This document shows positions 11,205 to 23,629 of a stretch of 64,000 nt of DNA, piece by piece. The position numbers and the translations under genes are program-made. Under the pieces are notes generated by a model, which did no database searches, had not been told where the DNA came from, and saw only the letters and a program-made list of their open reading frames with translations. This DNA is from Albugo candida (Eukaryota; Oomycota; Peronosporomycetes; Albuginales; Albuginaceae). Each line of letters starts with the position of its first letter. The first letter of the stretch is position 1. The stretch is taken from the NCBI GenBank assembly GCA_905220665.1, contig CAJNAR010000188.1, positions 1 to 64,000 of the forward strand, read 5' to 3'.

Positions 11205-12190
11205 TTATAAATGGCTTCCAGGTCGGAAAGAGTGTGGAGATGTGTCGTTGAAATATAGCCTTTTGAATATCTCGTTGACACTGAAGTATATCCCAGTACT
11301 TGGTATTATAGCAATCGTGCGACATAGTGAGCCTCTCCACGATCCTCTAATTCCTCCTTGTCGCACCGTTTCCCGGACGCGATTCCAGAGACCCGAGTAT
11401 GATTTTTGATCTCCTTGTGCCATGAGCCGAAATGTTACAACATCCAATGGCTTAGTGATAAATGCAGCCATACCACCGCGATTGATCCGGATGCGACAAC
11501 TTCAAAACTTGATAGCGTACTATCCGAGCTTTCATTTGTACGTAACCACCATTGCTATTTTAATCGGTCATTGAAAAAGAACGAGAACGTAGAGAAGAAG
11601 GTATCAGCACCCATGCACGCCCAATAACCCGCATACACGCCCAATAACCCGCATACAAACCTCGAACCCTTTCACGCTGCACAGTCGAGTGAACCGCATG
11701 TACCGTAATTCGACAATTGTCCGATCTCGTAACCATTCCTCTCGTTGCATTTCGAGGATTCCGACCTGATTGCAATCTTCTTTTCACCAATTATGCTGTC
11801 ACGGTTATGCTCGAAATTGCCAGCTCGCTAGCTGCTCCTGCTGCAAAGAACACCGTTCAGACGCGTGCTTGTAGAAACGAGTGCCGTTCCGAAGTTTGCT
11901 TCAAAAATTCGTACGTTCCAAAGTACAATGCAGCGAACATTGGTGAGGGTCATTGTCGTTCCTAAACCTCCAAAGAATCCACGAAATCTTTCCGCGAATT
12001 TCCGTGAGCTTGCAGCAGAGATACGATAGTGTCCTTACCTTCCCGAGCGATTATGGCCAGTACTTTGGATAAACGAATTCTATTTTCCGCTTGCATTTGA
12101 TGCAAAGATAAGGTGCGTCGAAAGGACGCAAAGCGGAGTCAGAAATGACACCGGCAATACCTCCTGGCGTGAAAGTACTAGATCAAGATG
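11205..12190 (-). pseudogene. Mitochondrial carrier (SLC25) pseudogene, SAM-carrier-like, copy A
   Basis: Reading the minus strand, three carrier repeats can be followed in different frames. The third is clearest: ITKPLDVVTFRLMAQG, then GSWRGSLCRTI and a final helix (11,471-11,205). The second is represented by VKRRLQSGR and REVRGLYAGYWA-like sequence at 11,790-11,620. The first repeat is almost unreadable here but better kept in copy B. The P-x-D-x2-[KT]-x-R signatures define the inner-membrane carrier family. The VPAELVKSR signature (best in copy B) together with the Pro-Leu-Asp-Val-Val motif resembles S-adenosylmethionine carriers. Multiple frameshifts, including a 20-bp tandem duplication, show it is dead. 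Confidence 0.7.
11616..11655. repeat. 20-bp tandem duplication inside the carrier pseudogene
   Basis: CACGCCCAATAACCCGCATA occurs twice in direct succession, whereas the paralogous site near 39,085 has one copy. Twenty bases is not a multiple of three, so it shifts the carrier frame. Confidence 0.9.
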
Positions 12191-12483
12191 TAGTGCGGTG
12201 TTGATGAGAGGGATAGGATGCGCTCTGATGTGCTCAAGAATCTGTAAGCATTGACATTTTTTTTTTGTGACCGATGGAAGCGGACAGTTCAATTTAACCA
12301 GGCATAATAGTGGCTCAATGCGGTATGCTATCATATTTCTAATATTTCGTGGGGCGATCAATTTCGACGTTTTGAGATTGCCAGAGCCTCGTAGAATTCA
12401 TTTGCGTTATCGTTCACTGATGATTTACTGCTTACTTCATCGGTTTTCAGTTTGACTGTTATGGAGCGTGAGAATCGAAGCTT

Positions 12484-12830
12484 TTAGTCTGTTGACATTG
12501 CGAGATCTTTAGCATAGTCATAGGTAGTATCTATGTGACGGTCACGATATTCCGCTTTGGCCCCTGCCTTCAGGGCTACATCCACTCTGTCGTTCGCGAT
12601 ATCCCTGCAAGAGTGAAGCATTTTCCTTATTTTCCCGTGTTTCTGGTACCAGAGAGCGAAATCTTTCTGCAGCTTTATTCCGAGATGCTTTTGAAAATGC
12701 TGGATTTGGACTTGAAGCACACTGATCTGATTAATTCCCTCTTTGTATTGCCCCTTTTCTATTCATCCAGCAGCTAAGCTGCTGCTCCTTCATCTTGTTC
12801 TATATCATGCTTTACAACTCATAGGCGGGA
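12484..12830 (-). pseudogene. Relic of a helical/coiled-coil protein gene, copy A
   Basis: The minus-strand ORF (12,720-12,484) is helical and charged: IQHFQKHLGIKLQKDFALWY, then ANDRVDVALKAGAK. The paralogue in block B (39,920-40,240) keeps IQHLQKLLG, FDLWYQKQGK and GVDVVLK in a different break pattern. Protein-level similarity between two decayed copies implies a former gene. The product is not recognised. Confidence 0.4.
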
Positions 12831-13019
12831 TAATGCTGAAACGAAAAGCAATTCTTTGATATGTGTGCTCATGTTCTGTGTGAGAATATATTATTTGCAG
12901 GATGCCTTCTCTTTTTGCATTGTGAGTACCATTCGAAACGCTCATCAGACATTATACATCTCAATAAAAGTAGGCACAAGTCATCGCACCGAATTATTGA
13001 CCAACTATCAGCTGACTAA

Positions 13020-13340
13020 CTCGTAAATGGAACGAGCATGCGACCCTATCTTAAATCAGATTAAGCACGTCCGATTGGGGTGTACTAAATACAGCATGTC
13101 AACAGGTTCTACTTTTGCATAACGCCATTCTCACAAGATTCTCAACATATTCACGCACCTTGATGTTTATTTCATTCAAATGCCGGGATGCGTTAAAGTT
13201 AATGGTTGTTTGTATTCACGAAATTGCCTGCAAACTTCATTCTCTTGCTTATCCAAAGGCTTCCATCACCTAGATGCATGATAACCTCAATTTCAACATG
13301 GTGCACGTACTTCTGAAGTTTACGAAGAAAGCTTGATAGC
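13020..13340 (-). pseudogene. Minus-strand coding relic interrupted by the LINE
   Basis: Minus-strand sequence reads LRKLQKYVHHVEIEVIMHL, then ISKRMKFAGNFVNTNNH and, after a stop, RHLNEINIKVREYVENLVRM. Block B (40,560-40,760) keeps GNSVNTNKH and RHLNEI with more damage. It was probably an exon of an unknown gene. The LINE inserted at its upstream side. Confidence 0.3.
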
Positions 13341-13355
13341 CTGAACTGTGTTGCA
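13341..13355. repeat. Target-site duplication, left copy (LINE)
   Basis: CTGAACTGTGTTGCA is repeated exactly at 20,362-20,376 on the other side of the LINE. The unoccupied paralogous site at about 40,775-40,790 reads TTAACTGTGATGGATG once. Confidence 0.9.
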
Positions 13356-13502
13356 CTTCTCAATTTGCCGGCTACTATGTAACCCTCCATTTTAGTACAA
13401 AACAGCTCGAAAAACTGTTTTTTCAACTCTTTCCTCTTTAAAACAATGCTTCAAGTCGACTTATCGACACAACAAAGGATGCTAGCGTCCACTTGATGTA
13501 AC

Positions 13503-15578
13503 GTGGCAACCCTCATGAGTCACCCTGTTTTGGGGGATTGCATATTTGTTGATGAGTCATCACCCCTGTGTGATGACGTGGATAGTACCCCACCCTCAGT
13601 GCAACGGTACAGGGTAACACCGGTACTACCGATGTCGAATGTGGTACCGATGGCACATGCGGTACTGTCGTTGACTCGTCACAGGGTGAGCAAAAGGCAA
13701 CTGCAACTGTGAACGACACTAAAAGTCCCACTCTTGATGACCTGATCAAGTCACAGGAGTCCCTGCGTAAGGACCAGGCAAGAGCTCGAGCGAAACTTCA
13801 CGTAGAGATCTCAAGCGGAAAGCCTCGAATATCGAGGCTATACTGGAGCTATATGCTGATGGGAAGCATCCAGAATGTCTGTTTTGTCTGCGAAATTGGA
13901 AGCAGCAAGACCTTTCCAAATCCGGAAAGCAACCTTCCCAATGGTCTTGGACACGGGCCAGTCCTTGACCCGTACTCCAAGTGGGAAATTTTATCCTCCC
14001 TGATGCGAGACCACGGCAATCCGATCTTTGAAAGTTTACTGGAGAGCCGTTCCATCGCTCAGGTGTCCAAAATGCTTGGGGAAGCATCAGGGTGATGGTC
14101 ACCACTGCGGATGCCTGCAAACAGTTGGAGCGTCAGCCGGCGACTATCCTTGGGGAGAAGTATTTTTTTCGTGGGTTTGATACTCTTGAAACAAAATACT
14201 ACATCGATGTTTTCGTCGTAGGCGTGGAGAAGGAGCGTAACAACATACTCCGCGCTCTTCACCAGCTCGGATGTCAAGTGGTGTGTGACACCTTTCGCGG
14301 GACGATTCCCACCAAGGAAGTGGTGATGTCGACTTGGCGAGTTTACTTTGGTTGTTTGACGTGCCCCCAACAACTGGTTAGAGTTAGTAAAGTGATCGAA
14401 CAAATCGCTTACGAGGAACAACTTTACCCAGTAAGGGGTAAAAATGCTCCTATTCCAACGGAACGACCACGTTTCGTTCAACGTGGTCCTTATTGCTTGG
14501 ATTTGGGTGCAGCGTTACTCACGGGGGCGCGGCAACAACAAAACAAAAATCAAACTCAAACTCAGAATCAACTCCAAGCAAAACCGCAACCTGAAAAACA
14601 AAAACAAACAACCGCACCAACTGCAGTCGCGGTGATTCCAAAAAAGGTGGAGAAGCCAGTTCAAATTCAGGAATTGGAGGCGAGGCGACCGGAGCGAAAA
14701 CACTCCGTCCAAATTTCGTTGGAGCTCGACACTCCTCCCTCTATCTCTCACCACCAGGGTCACCAGACTTATCGCAACCCACTCCTCCCATCCTACATTT
14801 GAAAAGTCAATCATCTTCCCATCTACGGTTGGAGAGGGATGGTGACAGATACATGCAGTTGGCATGGACAAGAGAAAAGCGTAATCGGACTGAGCCGTTC
14901 GACCAAATGGTTTCCAATGCACCACTTCGGACGCTCCCAACCTTGGCGACAAGCAGTTACTTTACTATGGTCGCAACTATAGAGGTGGAGGTCGAAGAAG
15001 TCCATGCGGTTGCCAATCCGGAGCATGGCAACCGCATTCAAATTATTCCCGTGAAAACACGAATGCCAAAGAAGATAGCCACTTCGAAAGAGGCGGCACA
15101 CTTGTATAAGAAGCGTCATACGACGGTGGAAAAAGCGGAGCGACCAACCAGAATTGGCGAAATAGGGGAACTCATGGAAATCGATTCCAAAAATGCACTC
15201 CACCAGCTTCGACTGGACAAGCTGGTTCAAGCCGTTGCGTGCATCCCTCATTTGCGTCGGCTGGTACAGTTTTGTACTAACCCGGACCAAATCATCCGGG
15301 CATCATTAGATCATCCCATCACCATGCAAGGGGTGCTTATTTCATTTATGGAGACGAATGATCCTGCGTTGGACAAAGTAGCACATCTGCTTCAAATCAA
15401 TCTCGTTTTTTCAGCGCACAATCTCGGCGAAGATGTCACATTTATGACGCGATGGAATCGCCACGTTGGTGGAGACGTTCCCTCAAAGAGAGCTGTATTG
15501 TTCGATAAAGTGATGCCTTGGTGGAAGTCAGGGCCGGACACTGCTCACGGTTTGACTCGGACGACCAGAGCTCTGTGA
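13503..15578 (+). pseudogene. LINE ORF1 (gag-like), frameshifted
   Basis: Three overlapping frames cover the region: up to 14,095, 14,095-14,802 and about 14,799-15,578. The first part holds a C-x2-C (ECLFCLRNW). The middle contains YFFRGFDTLETKYYIDVFVV, then GTIPTKEVV and WRVYFGCL, a signature I associate with ORF1 of oomycete LINEs. This is followed by a Gln/Asn/Lys-rich low-complexity linker (about 14,527-14,640). The last piece is helical (LVQAVACIPHLRRLVQFC). Stop and restart overlap as TGATG at 14,093. The product would be the nucleic-acid-binding chaperone of the LINE ribonucleoprotein. Confidence 0.7.
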
Positions 15579-15866
15579 ATTGCTATATATGTCTACTGCC
15601 TTGACATTTTACACAAACGATCACTGGATCCACTATATCACCGATAGGCCAGTGATATGGATTCCTGTTCACCATTTCGTCGTTTACTTCCGATCAATGT
15701 GCTCATCTTGTTGTTACGCTCCGACGTAGGAATAGAATGTTGCTCTCATTAGTTTGGTGGTAGATGGTGAGGACTTCTCTGTGGTGATATCAGCGAGCTA
15801 TCAGTCAATCTCAGCTTTTTCCCAGAAAAGAAGGTAACACTCCACCTCTCAAAAGAAGATGGTAAC

Positions 15867-18800
15867 ATGAGTTCGATTGCTGGTGCACTTCAGCGTGAAT
15901 GCTAAGGGCTCCTCACTTATTTCAACGTGGAACAATATATCAGCACTCACGGTGAATGTCAATGGAATTCATAAAAATGGTCATCTTTTTATCGACCACA
16001 TCCTATCACAACACTCCATTTGCTGTGTTCAAGAAACCAAGTTTCACGATCATAACCAACTAGACTCATTTCAGCTTTTATTATCCTCAACAATGCAGCA
16101 CAAAATATTTGTCAATGACCCACAGCAGTGCTTTTCTCCATTCGACTCAAAACCGCAGTGGCGGCGTCATGACAATCCTTCGTTCGGACTTTCCCGGTTA
16201 TGCAACAGCTGAAGAACTCACCGAAAGAAGCATTCGAAATCGTTATTTGGTTTTGCGTCTTCTCATTCACGATGCACCGGTGTATATTCAAAATGTATAT
16301 GCACCGGTCAAAGCCGAGGAACGAGTGGGTTTTTATGAATTATTGCTCTTCAACACTTTCGAATCGACCGCAACACATATCGTATTTGGTGATCTCAACA
16401 CACCACTCGATCCAGCTATCGATGCTTCGAGTGGAACAATTCGGCACGAACCAAGTCGATTAGCGTGTTTGGAATGGCTTTCACAGTTGGGTGTGGTAGA
16501 CGCTTGGCGAATCCAACATCCGACTGAAAAAGTATTTACAGGACCATTACCGCGCAAGAATCGACTTGATTATATCTGCATGTCGGAAGAGCTATTCAAT
16601 TTGGTATACAAAACCTCTGAGTATTTTCGTCCAAGACATGCGGGAGATCATCTGGCACAAAAAGTAACTTTTGCAAATCCAACTCAATCACCCGGTCGAG
16701 GATATTGCAAATGCTCATTACGACTATTTGAATATCCTAAAGTTGTCGAAGCAATCAAATTGGAAGCGAATTTGGTGCTCAACCAGTTACGGACAACTTC
16801 GAATCCCGGTAAAATGTGGGAAAGTTGGAAGACGAAAATCAAGAAACAGCTTCAAACCATTGAAAAAAAGGTTGCAAAAGATAGCCGACGTGATGTTGAG
16901 TCTAGCCAGCGTGTTTTGGAAGTCGCAGCAGCTCGATATCGCATCCACGACACCAATGAGTCACGGTACTTTTACGAATCGAGTCTCGAACAATTTCGAC
17001 TTTCAGTCGAAAACAACGCGAAATACAACCAAGATGAAAGCTTCGACCATCACGTGAAGCATATGGAGAACTCTTCAAAGTATTTTTTTCGCCCTCCGGA
17101 TAGTTCTTATCGTCGCGTGCCGATCGAAAATGTTACCAAAAAATGTGGTACAGTGACATCGAACCCGAGGGAGATTATTGACGAATTCAGAGATCATTGG
17201 GGTGGTGTCATGGGCTCTCTTTATAGCTCAGAAACCGACTCAAATGATCCAAGTGAAAGAACGCAAAAAACGTTACTAGATTCGATTCAAGTTTCACTTG
17301 CCTCAGCAGAGCAAGACCGTCTCTCCACTCGGTTAAGTACGACCGAGATGGCGGAAGCGATCAAGCACATGCGGAGTAGTTCTTCGCCAGGTATGGATAG
17401 ACTACCAGCTGCATTTTATCAGCTTGATCCGGAAACGTTTGGCGAGTGTCTGAAGATCGTGTTCGAATATCAGCTGGAAAGAGGAATTCTACTTCGATCA
17501 CAACGTCACTCGGCAATAACATTATTGTACAAAAAAGGATCACGAGGTGATCCTGGCAACTATCGACCGATCGCACTGCTTTGCGTCGATGTAAAAGTAC
17601 TTTCAAAAGTGTTGGCGTATCGATTGCAACGTTTTTTGCCGAAATTGATCCATCAAGATCAAAAAGCATTCGTGCGAGGAAGGTCAATGCATCATCATAT
17701 TCGACATCTCACCGACATACAAGACTTGGTCACTCATCGTGGGGAGGAAGCTTATGCGACTTTTCTCGACTTTGAGAAAGCTTATGATCGAGTCAATTGG
17801 ACGTACACGTTTCGCGTTTTGGAAAAAATGGGCGTTGGAAAAAGTTTCATCGACTGGGTTCGTCTTTTGTACAATAACACAAAGGCGCAGTTGATGATTA
17901 ATGGAAATATCACACCATCTATTACACCACAACGTGGAGTGAAACAAGGTGATCCTCTCTCAGCATTACTTTTTCTAATGACGATCGAACCTTTGGGAAA
18001 TTTACTTCGACAACATGAAGAACATGGCATTTGGATTAATAGCACGACTGTCGCAACTGGATTATTTTTTGCGGACGATTCGACATTGCTTTCAGAGACA
18101 CCAAATGGTGTTTTGACGCAACTCGAACTTGTCCAAGTCTATTGCGATGGATCAGGTGCGAAACTCAACTTGAGTAAATCATCCTTGCTCTCGTTGAATC
18201 GGACCAAGCCATGTCCACGTATTCCCAATTTGACCATAATGGGTCCGGAGGATTCGGTCAAGTATTTGGGTATTCCGTTCGGCCAGAAACCAACTCACTC
18301 GATGGTTATTTCACTCTCGACAAGCGTTTTTACGATGGGTTTGGTGTATGGTTTCGACGAGCACGAACTGTTCGTGGTCGACTACTGGTTGCGCAGACGA
18401 TGATTTTATCACGTTTGTGGCATTACACGATGCACGTAGACATACCAGCAGCGACAATTCGACAGTGGCAATCGATGTTAAATCGCTTTGTGCTTGGTCG
18501 GAAACACAAAAAAGATTCAAAACATGTTCACCTACTCAGCAAAGAGTTTTTAGATCTTCGCCGACAAGAAGGTGGACTACAAATCCTTTTTTGGTGGGAC
18601 GACTAAAGCTACAATGTATTCAATTCCTTCAGCAGTTCGCATCCGATGCGTCAACAATTATTCCTGCGAATTGGACAACAGCTTCGACGGAATTATTACA
18701 ACTTATCCAACCTCCCTTTGGACCACACAAGCCGATGGATATATTCACCATCGCACCAAATCGACATGGAAAAATGGTTCAATGGGAGAGCATATCATCA

Positions 18801-20290
18801 TGGTGGAAAAAAGCATTTAGAATGTGGCATCAGATGGATTGGAGCATTTCAATATCAGACTTAAATGTTTCACAACGCCGTCAGTACTACATGGAACAAC
18901 CGATGTGGTTTTACTGCGACCAAAAATTACATTATGAAGCTGCTACTCGTCATCCGAGTACACAGAACGTTTGGTACAATCTTGGCATGGTGGATGAACC
19001 ACATCGAGCATTTCGAAAAACGTTTGCTACACTTTTCGACGTTCGAAGTTTGCAAGACTTTTCGTGAAAGCGACACATGGTCAACAAAGGAAGATTTCGT
19101 CGCCAACTATTACAACGACGAAGAGCTGAACACGTCGAATATGTCTGAAGAAAAGTTGCTGAGTCGACTTTACAATGAAGTCACTCAGATTCTCCAGCGT
19201 ATCCACTTGACGATTGGTCTCATCACTTGGATTATACCAACCACAAGTGGCAGATCATTTTATGTGGGAGTAACAAGCAAGGAAAGGAAACATTATTTTC
19301 CATCTATTCCACGCTCACGACTCTCACGAATCGTCTGTAAACCTCCCGAGCTGACCAAGAGTCATCCGATGTCGACACATTGGTCATCACGGGATGGATC
19401 GGACGCACTGGATTCCGAACGAATTCGAACTTTTATGGCTACATTACGGCATCTTCGGAAACGTGTATTATCAATTTCGAGGATTAACAGTTTCGTCTAG
19501 CCTTCCGAATGCTGCCAGTTCGATCTCTTTTCTGGTTCTTAAAGGATATTCAGCCCGACATTATATTGTGTACACCGCTTTCGTGTGGGGCAGTGGAATC
19601 CGATCAACATCTCCTTCTTGAGTCCGACCACACGGCACAGTTATAGAGTGAGTTATTCACTAGTTGGGATCAGTTTTTCTCCTCTCGACCACGTTGGACG
19701 CATATTGCATGTGCAATCGTACCAACACTGCAGTCGGATTGGAAAGAATATCAGCAAATTATATCGGCTTTTTGGCTTGCATTGCAAACGGTGGCACTGC
19801 ACTTCGTCTAGCCCGATCGGAATCGTCGTTTGTTCGATCAGCGATCAGCAACTCCGACAGTTCCAGCACTTTCCGTGATCTACACCACGTTTAGTGCACG
19901 TTCGGTACTTTCGAAGACAGTGTTACGACCAAGAGGAACGCATTCGGCTTGCTAAAGTTTTGGAAAAACTCGCAACGCAAGGATCATTCGGTGGCTTTTT
20001 CAGAAGTCTAATATCATTACTTCGGGTACGGCACAGGCGAGTGGAAAAGCAAGTGCAACTCGGATCCTAGTCCTAGTTGGATGGCATTGTTCCGCCTAGT
20101 GTGGCGTACACCAACTTGCAAAGCATGGTACTTTTGGACCATTTTTACAACTTTACAACTTTACAGCAGTTACAAGCTGGATACAGTCTCGTATTAAGGG
20201 TGCTGAGGCTGTTGCGACACGGGACTGTCAACGAGAAGACATATTATCATCTCTCACAGGTATTTCACGAAATATTTTTTATATGTATAT
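15867..20290 (+). pseudogene. LINE ORF2: endonuclease-reverse transcriptase, frameshifted
   Basis: The endonuclease begins in one frame (TWNNISALTVNVNG, CCVQETKF with the catalytic Glu) and shifts near 16,110 into the long frame 16,109-18,403. That frame has NVYAP, GDLNTPLDP, RLDYI and GDHLAQ (catalytic His), then RT motifs SSSPGMDRLP, NYRPIALL, KAFVRGRSM, FLDFEKAYDRVNW, GVKQGDPLSALLF and FFADDS. Further shifts near 18,310, 18,590, 19,030 and 19,480 lead through the C-terminal domain to a Cys/His motif near 19,580 (SCGAVESDQHLLLE, in which a usual last Cys is Ser). The enzyme would nick target DNA and prime reverse transcription there. All RT catalytic residues remain. Confidence 0.9.
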
Positions 20291-20361
20291 ATGTTATTTA
20301 AGATAGCTTAGGCAACTAGAGAAGTCAGTCAGTCTAATTCTAGTAACATAGACACCTTCAA

Positions 20362-20376
20362 CTGAACTGTGTTGCA
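20362..20376. repeat. Target-site duplication, right copy (LINE)
   Basis: Exact repeat of 13,341-13,355 (CTGAACTGTGTTGCA). Block A homology with block B resumes here. Confidence 0.9.
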
Positions 20377-20439
20377 TTGTAATATTCAGTTTTGGAATAA
20401 GTTCCAACGGAGCCTGGAATCAAAATGCCTCATACTCTT

Positions 20440-20861
20440 GGAATTTCGTGCAAGCTAGTTTATGGTTACTTGACAACGGCTGAAATGTCATCCGCTTCTG
20501 GCATAGGAGACGTATAAGGATAGAAATTCTGAATATTTTTAACTCCAGTTGCATTAAAAAGTACTTCCCTTACAAGCATTGTGGCAGCTCGCATATGCTT
20601 ATGTCTTCCGCCGTCTCAGCACGCTATACTAAATGAGCAGGGTATTGATTATAGTAATATTTCCTGATGATATGTTGCATTTTTTGGCAAAAAAAAATAA
20701 ACAGGCATCTTCTTACATGAATTTTGCTTGTATATCCATAAAACTATGAAGCCAAGTCTTCCGGCACCACTACATGAAGAAGTCTCCATTTTGAAGGCAG
20801 CTTTCACGATGCACGTCTGTATAAGTATTGTTAGGTAAATATTCTGTTTAAAATTATTCAT
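20440..20861 (-). pseudogene. Unknown minus-strand gene relic, copy A
   Basis: Read on the minus strand, 20,600-20,460 gives NFYPYTSPMPEADDISAVVK before a stop, and 20,861-20,649 gives IVKAAFKMETSSCSGAGRLG. Block B at 41,000-40,880 has NFYPYMSPIPEADDITAVVK, almost the same peptide in the same frame, while surrounding DNA is more diverged. This supports former coding function. The product is unknown. Confidence 0.4.
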
Positions 20862-21419
20862 GAGTATGTCTCATGCAGTCTACGAAGCGGAGTTGCGGGT
20901 TAGCATACCTGTATTGTAAATCACTTTGTAGATACTTTCGTACAAAGTCATTCCTTCGACCTTGCGGATAATTGAGGTTGTAAGTAGTAGACAACGTCTT
21001 CTTTCTATGGTTACATCTGATGCAATGCAATCAACAACTTGAAGACGAGGTTGGATGCATCGAGTTCAATATCAAGACACCTGTGGGGTAAGGTGGATAT
21101 GAGAAGCTTAAAGTACAATCAGGAAGCTCTTTTAACACATAATAACTCATATTTAGCCATCAACTTCTACATGCGAATTAATATTACATGAATGCCTAGG
21201 AAAGGCATTCATTTGCTGCAGCTTTCGAAATAAGCGTCAATTATATCCGCTTTGGAGCGCAAACATCCCCTTTGCAGTATAAGACTGGAAACATTGAGCA
21301 ATTATCAAATCAGCGTTCAAACAACGAATACTAAGGACGCTTTCGGGACTCAGAAATGGCATTTTTGTTCGTCGCGCTTTAAGCTTCTAGTGAGACGATC
21401 AGTCTGACCCGATCAGCTA

Positions 21420-21830
21420 TTTTTACTTTTCCGTAGTTCTACCTCATATCAAGAGTTCTTCCTAGTTCCCGTCTGTCATCAAAAACACGTCTAACTGAAA
21501 GGTCATGTAGGTTCATCTACATTTTCGCTTTTGTGGTCTTTTCCACTCATAAACACTTGCGCGACTAGGCAAATAACCATGCCACCACCTATGCCGTGAT
21601 TCATTGCGCTATCGTGATGCGTAAAAATCAATGCGTTAGCGCAGAGAGGTACATGCGATTTTCTCGCCTACGTTCAGATGCGACCGAGGATTGTACTAAG
21701 CAAATGGGCTTCAGTCAAGCGGGATGATCATTGTAAAGTGCAGCGCCATAAGACACGACCGTTCACGCAAGGAGTTCGGCGAATAGCTTGAGTGAACTCC
21801 ACAGATACTTACGCTCCAGTTGCCTACACC
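21420..21830 (-). pseudogene. Unknown minus-strand gene relic with Gly/His-rich motif, copy A
   Basis: The minus strand around 21,630-21,490 reads HHDSAMNHGIGGGMVICLVA, then FMSGKDHKSENVDEPT. The block B counterpart near 41,980-41,850 reads HHGSVINHGVDGGMVYCRVA, then FMSEEDHKSEILNEPT. Substitutions are largely conservative, as expected from a once-coding sequence. I do not recognise the family. Confidence 0.4.
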
Positions 21831-23629
21831 AGTTCAAATCGAGTATTTCTTAGTTTGTAGGGAATAGTAGACTCATGAGTTTTAGTCATATAGACAGAAA
21901 ACTAGAAAAAGAACGAAAATGCTCTGATTTTGAAACCTTCTGTGCATCGCATAAATTATGACTCAAATCTGATTGATTGCATATTTAAGCTATCGGCCAC
22001 TATCTTACACAAAATGTCAATTAGCACTTCCGATCATGGTATGCAGGATAATGATTTGCACTCTTCCTTTACACGGCCGTACCTGCTACTAGTGTCTCTG
22101 TCTGAAAATAAAAATTGAGCTCGTCGCCTTCCGTAAAACCACATTTGTTCAGCAAATCGATCCAGTTCAATGCATTCTTCGATTCCGATACTGTATCTTA
22201 AAATCTGAAAAATTATTTATTAACCATTGGAATTGCGAAGGTGCAAGTGCTATATTTTACGAACTTCAAATTTCCTATTTTTTATATTTGGCTTTTCACA
22301 AAGTGATCAGCATCTTCTGCTCGCATCAAATTCTGCCCATCTTGGTCTTACTGCAACGTGTGATGGCTGATCCGTGTATCATTATAGAAAGAACGCTTCA
22401 TTAAAGAGAACATTCGGGAAACACAACAGAATTAAAGAATTCAGTATCAGACTTTCTAGCCTTTTGACGCTCTAAGACGGTATTCTGACGATTGCTTATG
22501 CTAAAATTCCGAGTGAGAGAAGAGATAAGTCTTATACTTACCAAAATTCACAAACGGCACTCGCGAACAGGTTCATTCAGATTGAGAGCAGATCAAAAGA
22601 TTCTGTGTTTCATCTAGGGTGCACTAGATACTGATCACCAGAGGAAATTGGCATCAATTATTTAGACATCAATCAGGATCTCAGCATCATTTTTTTGGTT
22701 GAAGATGAAAACCAAGCTCTCTATCTCGCTGTGAATGATCAGAATGCTTGAATGGGTCATTTTGGCATTATTGTAGCCAATATTGAGACATAGGGTCGGC
22801 AGATTTATCTGTCAAATGAGTCTTGCATCGAAGCATTCAAAGCTGACGCTATATATATATTTGTTTGTTTCACCGCAAAGACCCGTGGTAGGATAACTGC
22901 ACCATACTCAAATAATGTCCAGATAAGAAGCTACACTTGACATGCATGTAAGTGGAGTCGGTCGGTCTAGAGCACGTTGCAAAAGATAAAATATCGAAAC
23001 TGGTCTTTTGAAGCATTCGCCCATGTGTGCGATTCAATTGCAGTACAACTCAATGGATGGAAAAGTCATGCAGAGATGTACCATTTGTGTCGTCCAATAC
23101 GTTTGTGAGTTATTGCGCCGCCTTCGTCCGCTTTCTCATGATCAAATACCGTTCAATTGATCGCCGCGAGCTGGAGTCAAGTCTTGAAAGACGAGTCTCT
23201 ACTCAATGGCCAGACTTGTAGGTGCATTGCAAATACAGCAATTACTCTTAGCTCATCAAAGTTCCTCAAATCTGTGACCACCAAATAGCTGTTTGGATCC
23301 AGAATTGAGATTATGCATGCTACAAAGTCGCATCTTAGTTGAGTCGAGAAATACATCGGTGGGACCTATCATTGATTCCTTCGTAAACGTCCGTCCGTGT
23401 GGAGCAGAAAAGCTCTGTTCGTTAGAATGAGGGCGAGACCACATCAAAATTTTCCGAGCTCCAGTTACTTGGATTGAAGAAACTGAATCCGGACTCAATT
23501 CGCCATCTGTCACGAAAGCCTACCAGGAACGCTTAGGTGGCTCAACAATGTACTAATCCTCAACTTCATGATACGTTGACCAAATTAAAAAAAAATTATG
23601 TAAGGTCCTCTTAGCATACTTATCAGCCG

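Larger units (their letters stand above)
11085..13340. repeat. Duplication block A, part 2 (matches 38,565-40,775)
   Basis: Colinear DNA-level match with block B over about 2.2 kb, including both carrier pseudogenes and the ORF relics upstream of them. The match stops exactly at the LINE insertion (13,341-13,355 duplicated site) and resumes after the LINE at 20,362. Confidence 0.9.
13356..20361 (+). mobile_element. Near-full-length LINE (non-LTR retrotransposon), two ORFs, frameshifted
   Basis: A 7.0-kb element carries an ORF1-like gag region, then an ORF2 with apurinic-type endonuclease, reverse transcriptase and a C-terminal Cys/His motif. It is bounded by a perfect 15-bp target-site duplication. 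There is no poly(A) tail; the 3' end is ...ACCTTCA, shared with the truncated copy at 3,043. Block B lacks it and preserves the pre-insertion sequence. The gross coding content resembles oomycete L1/Tx1-like LINEs. Several frameshifts make autonomous activity unlikely, but the long unbroken EN-RT frame (16,109-18,403) suggests fairly recent insertion. Confidence 0.93.

Noticed and set aside
14515..14952. 145-codon minus-strand ORF
   Set aside because: Antisense to LINE ORF1, leucine-rich because of the Gln/Lys-rich sense sequence.
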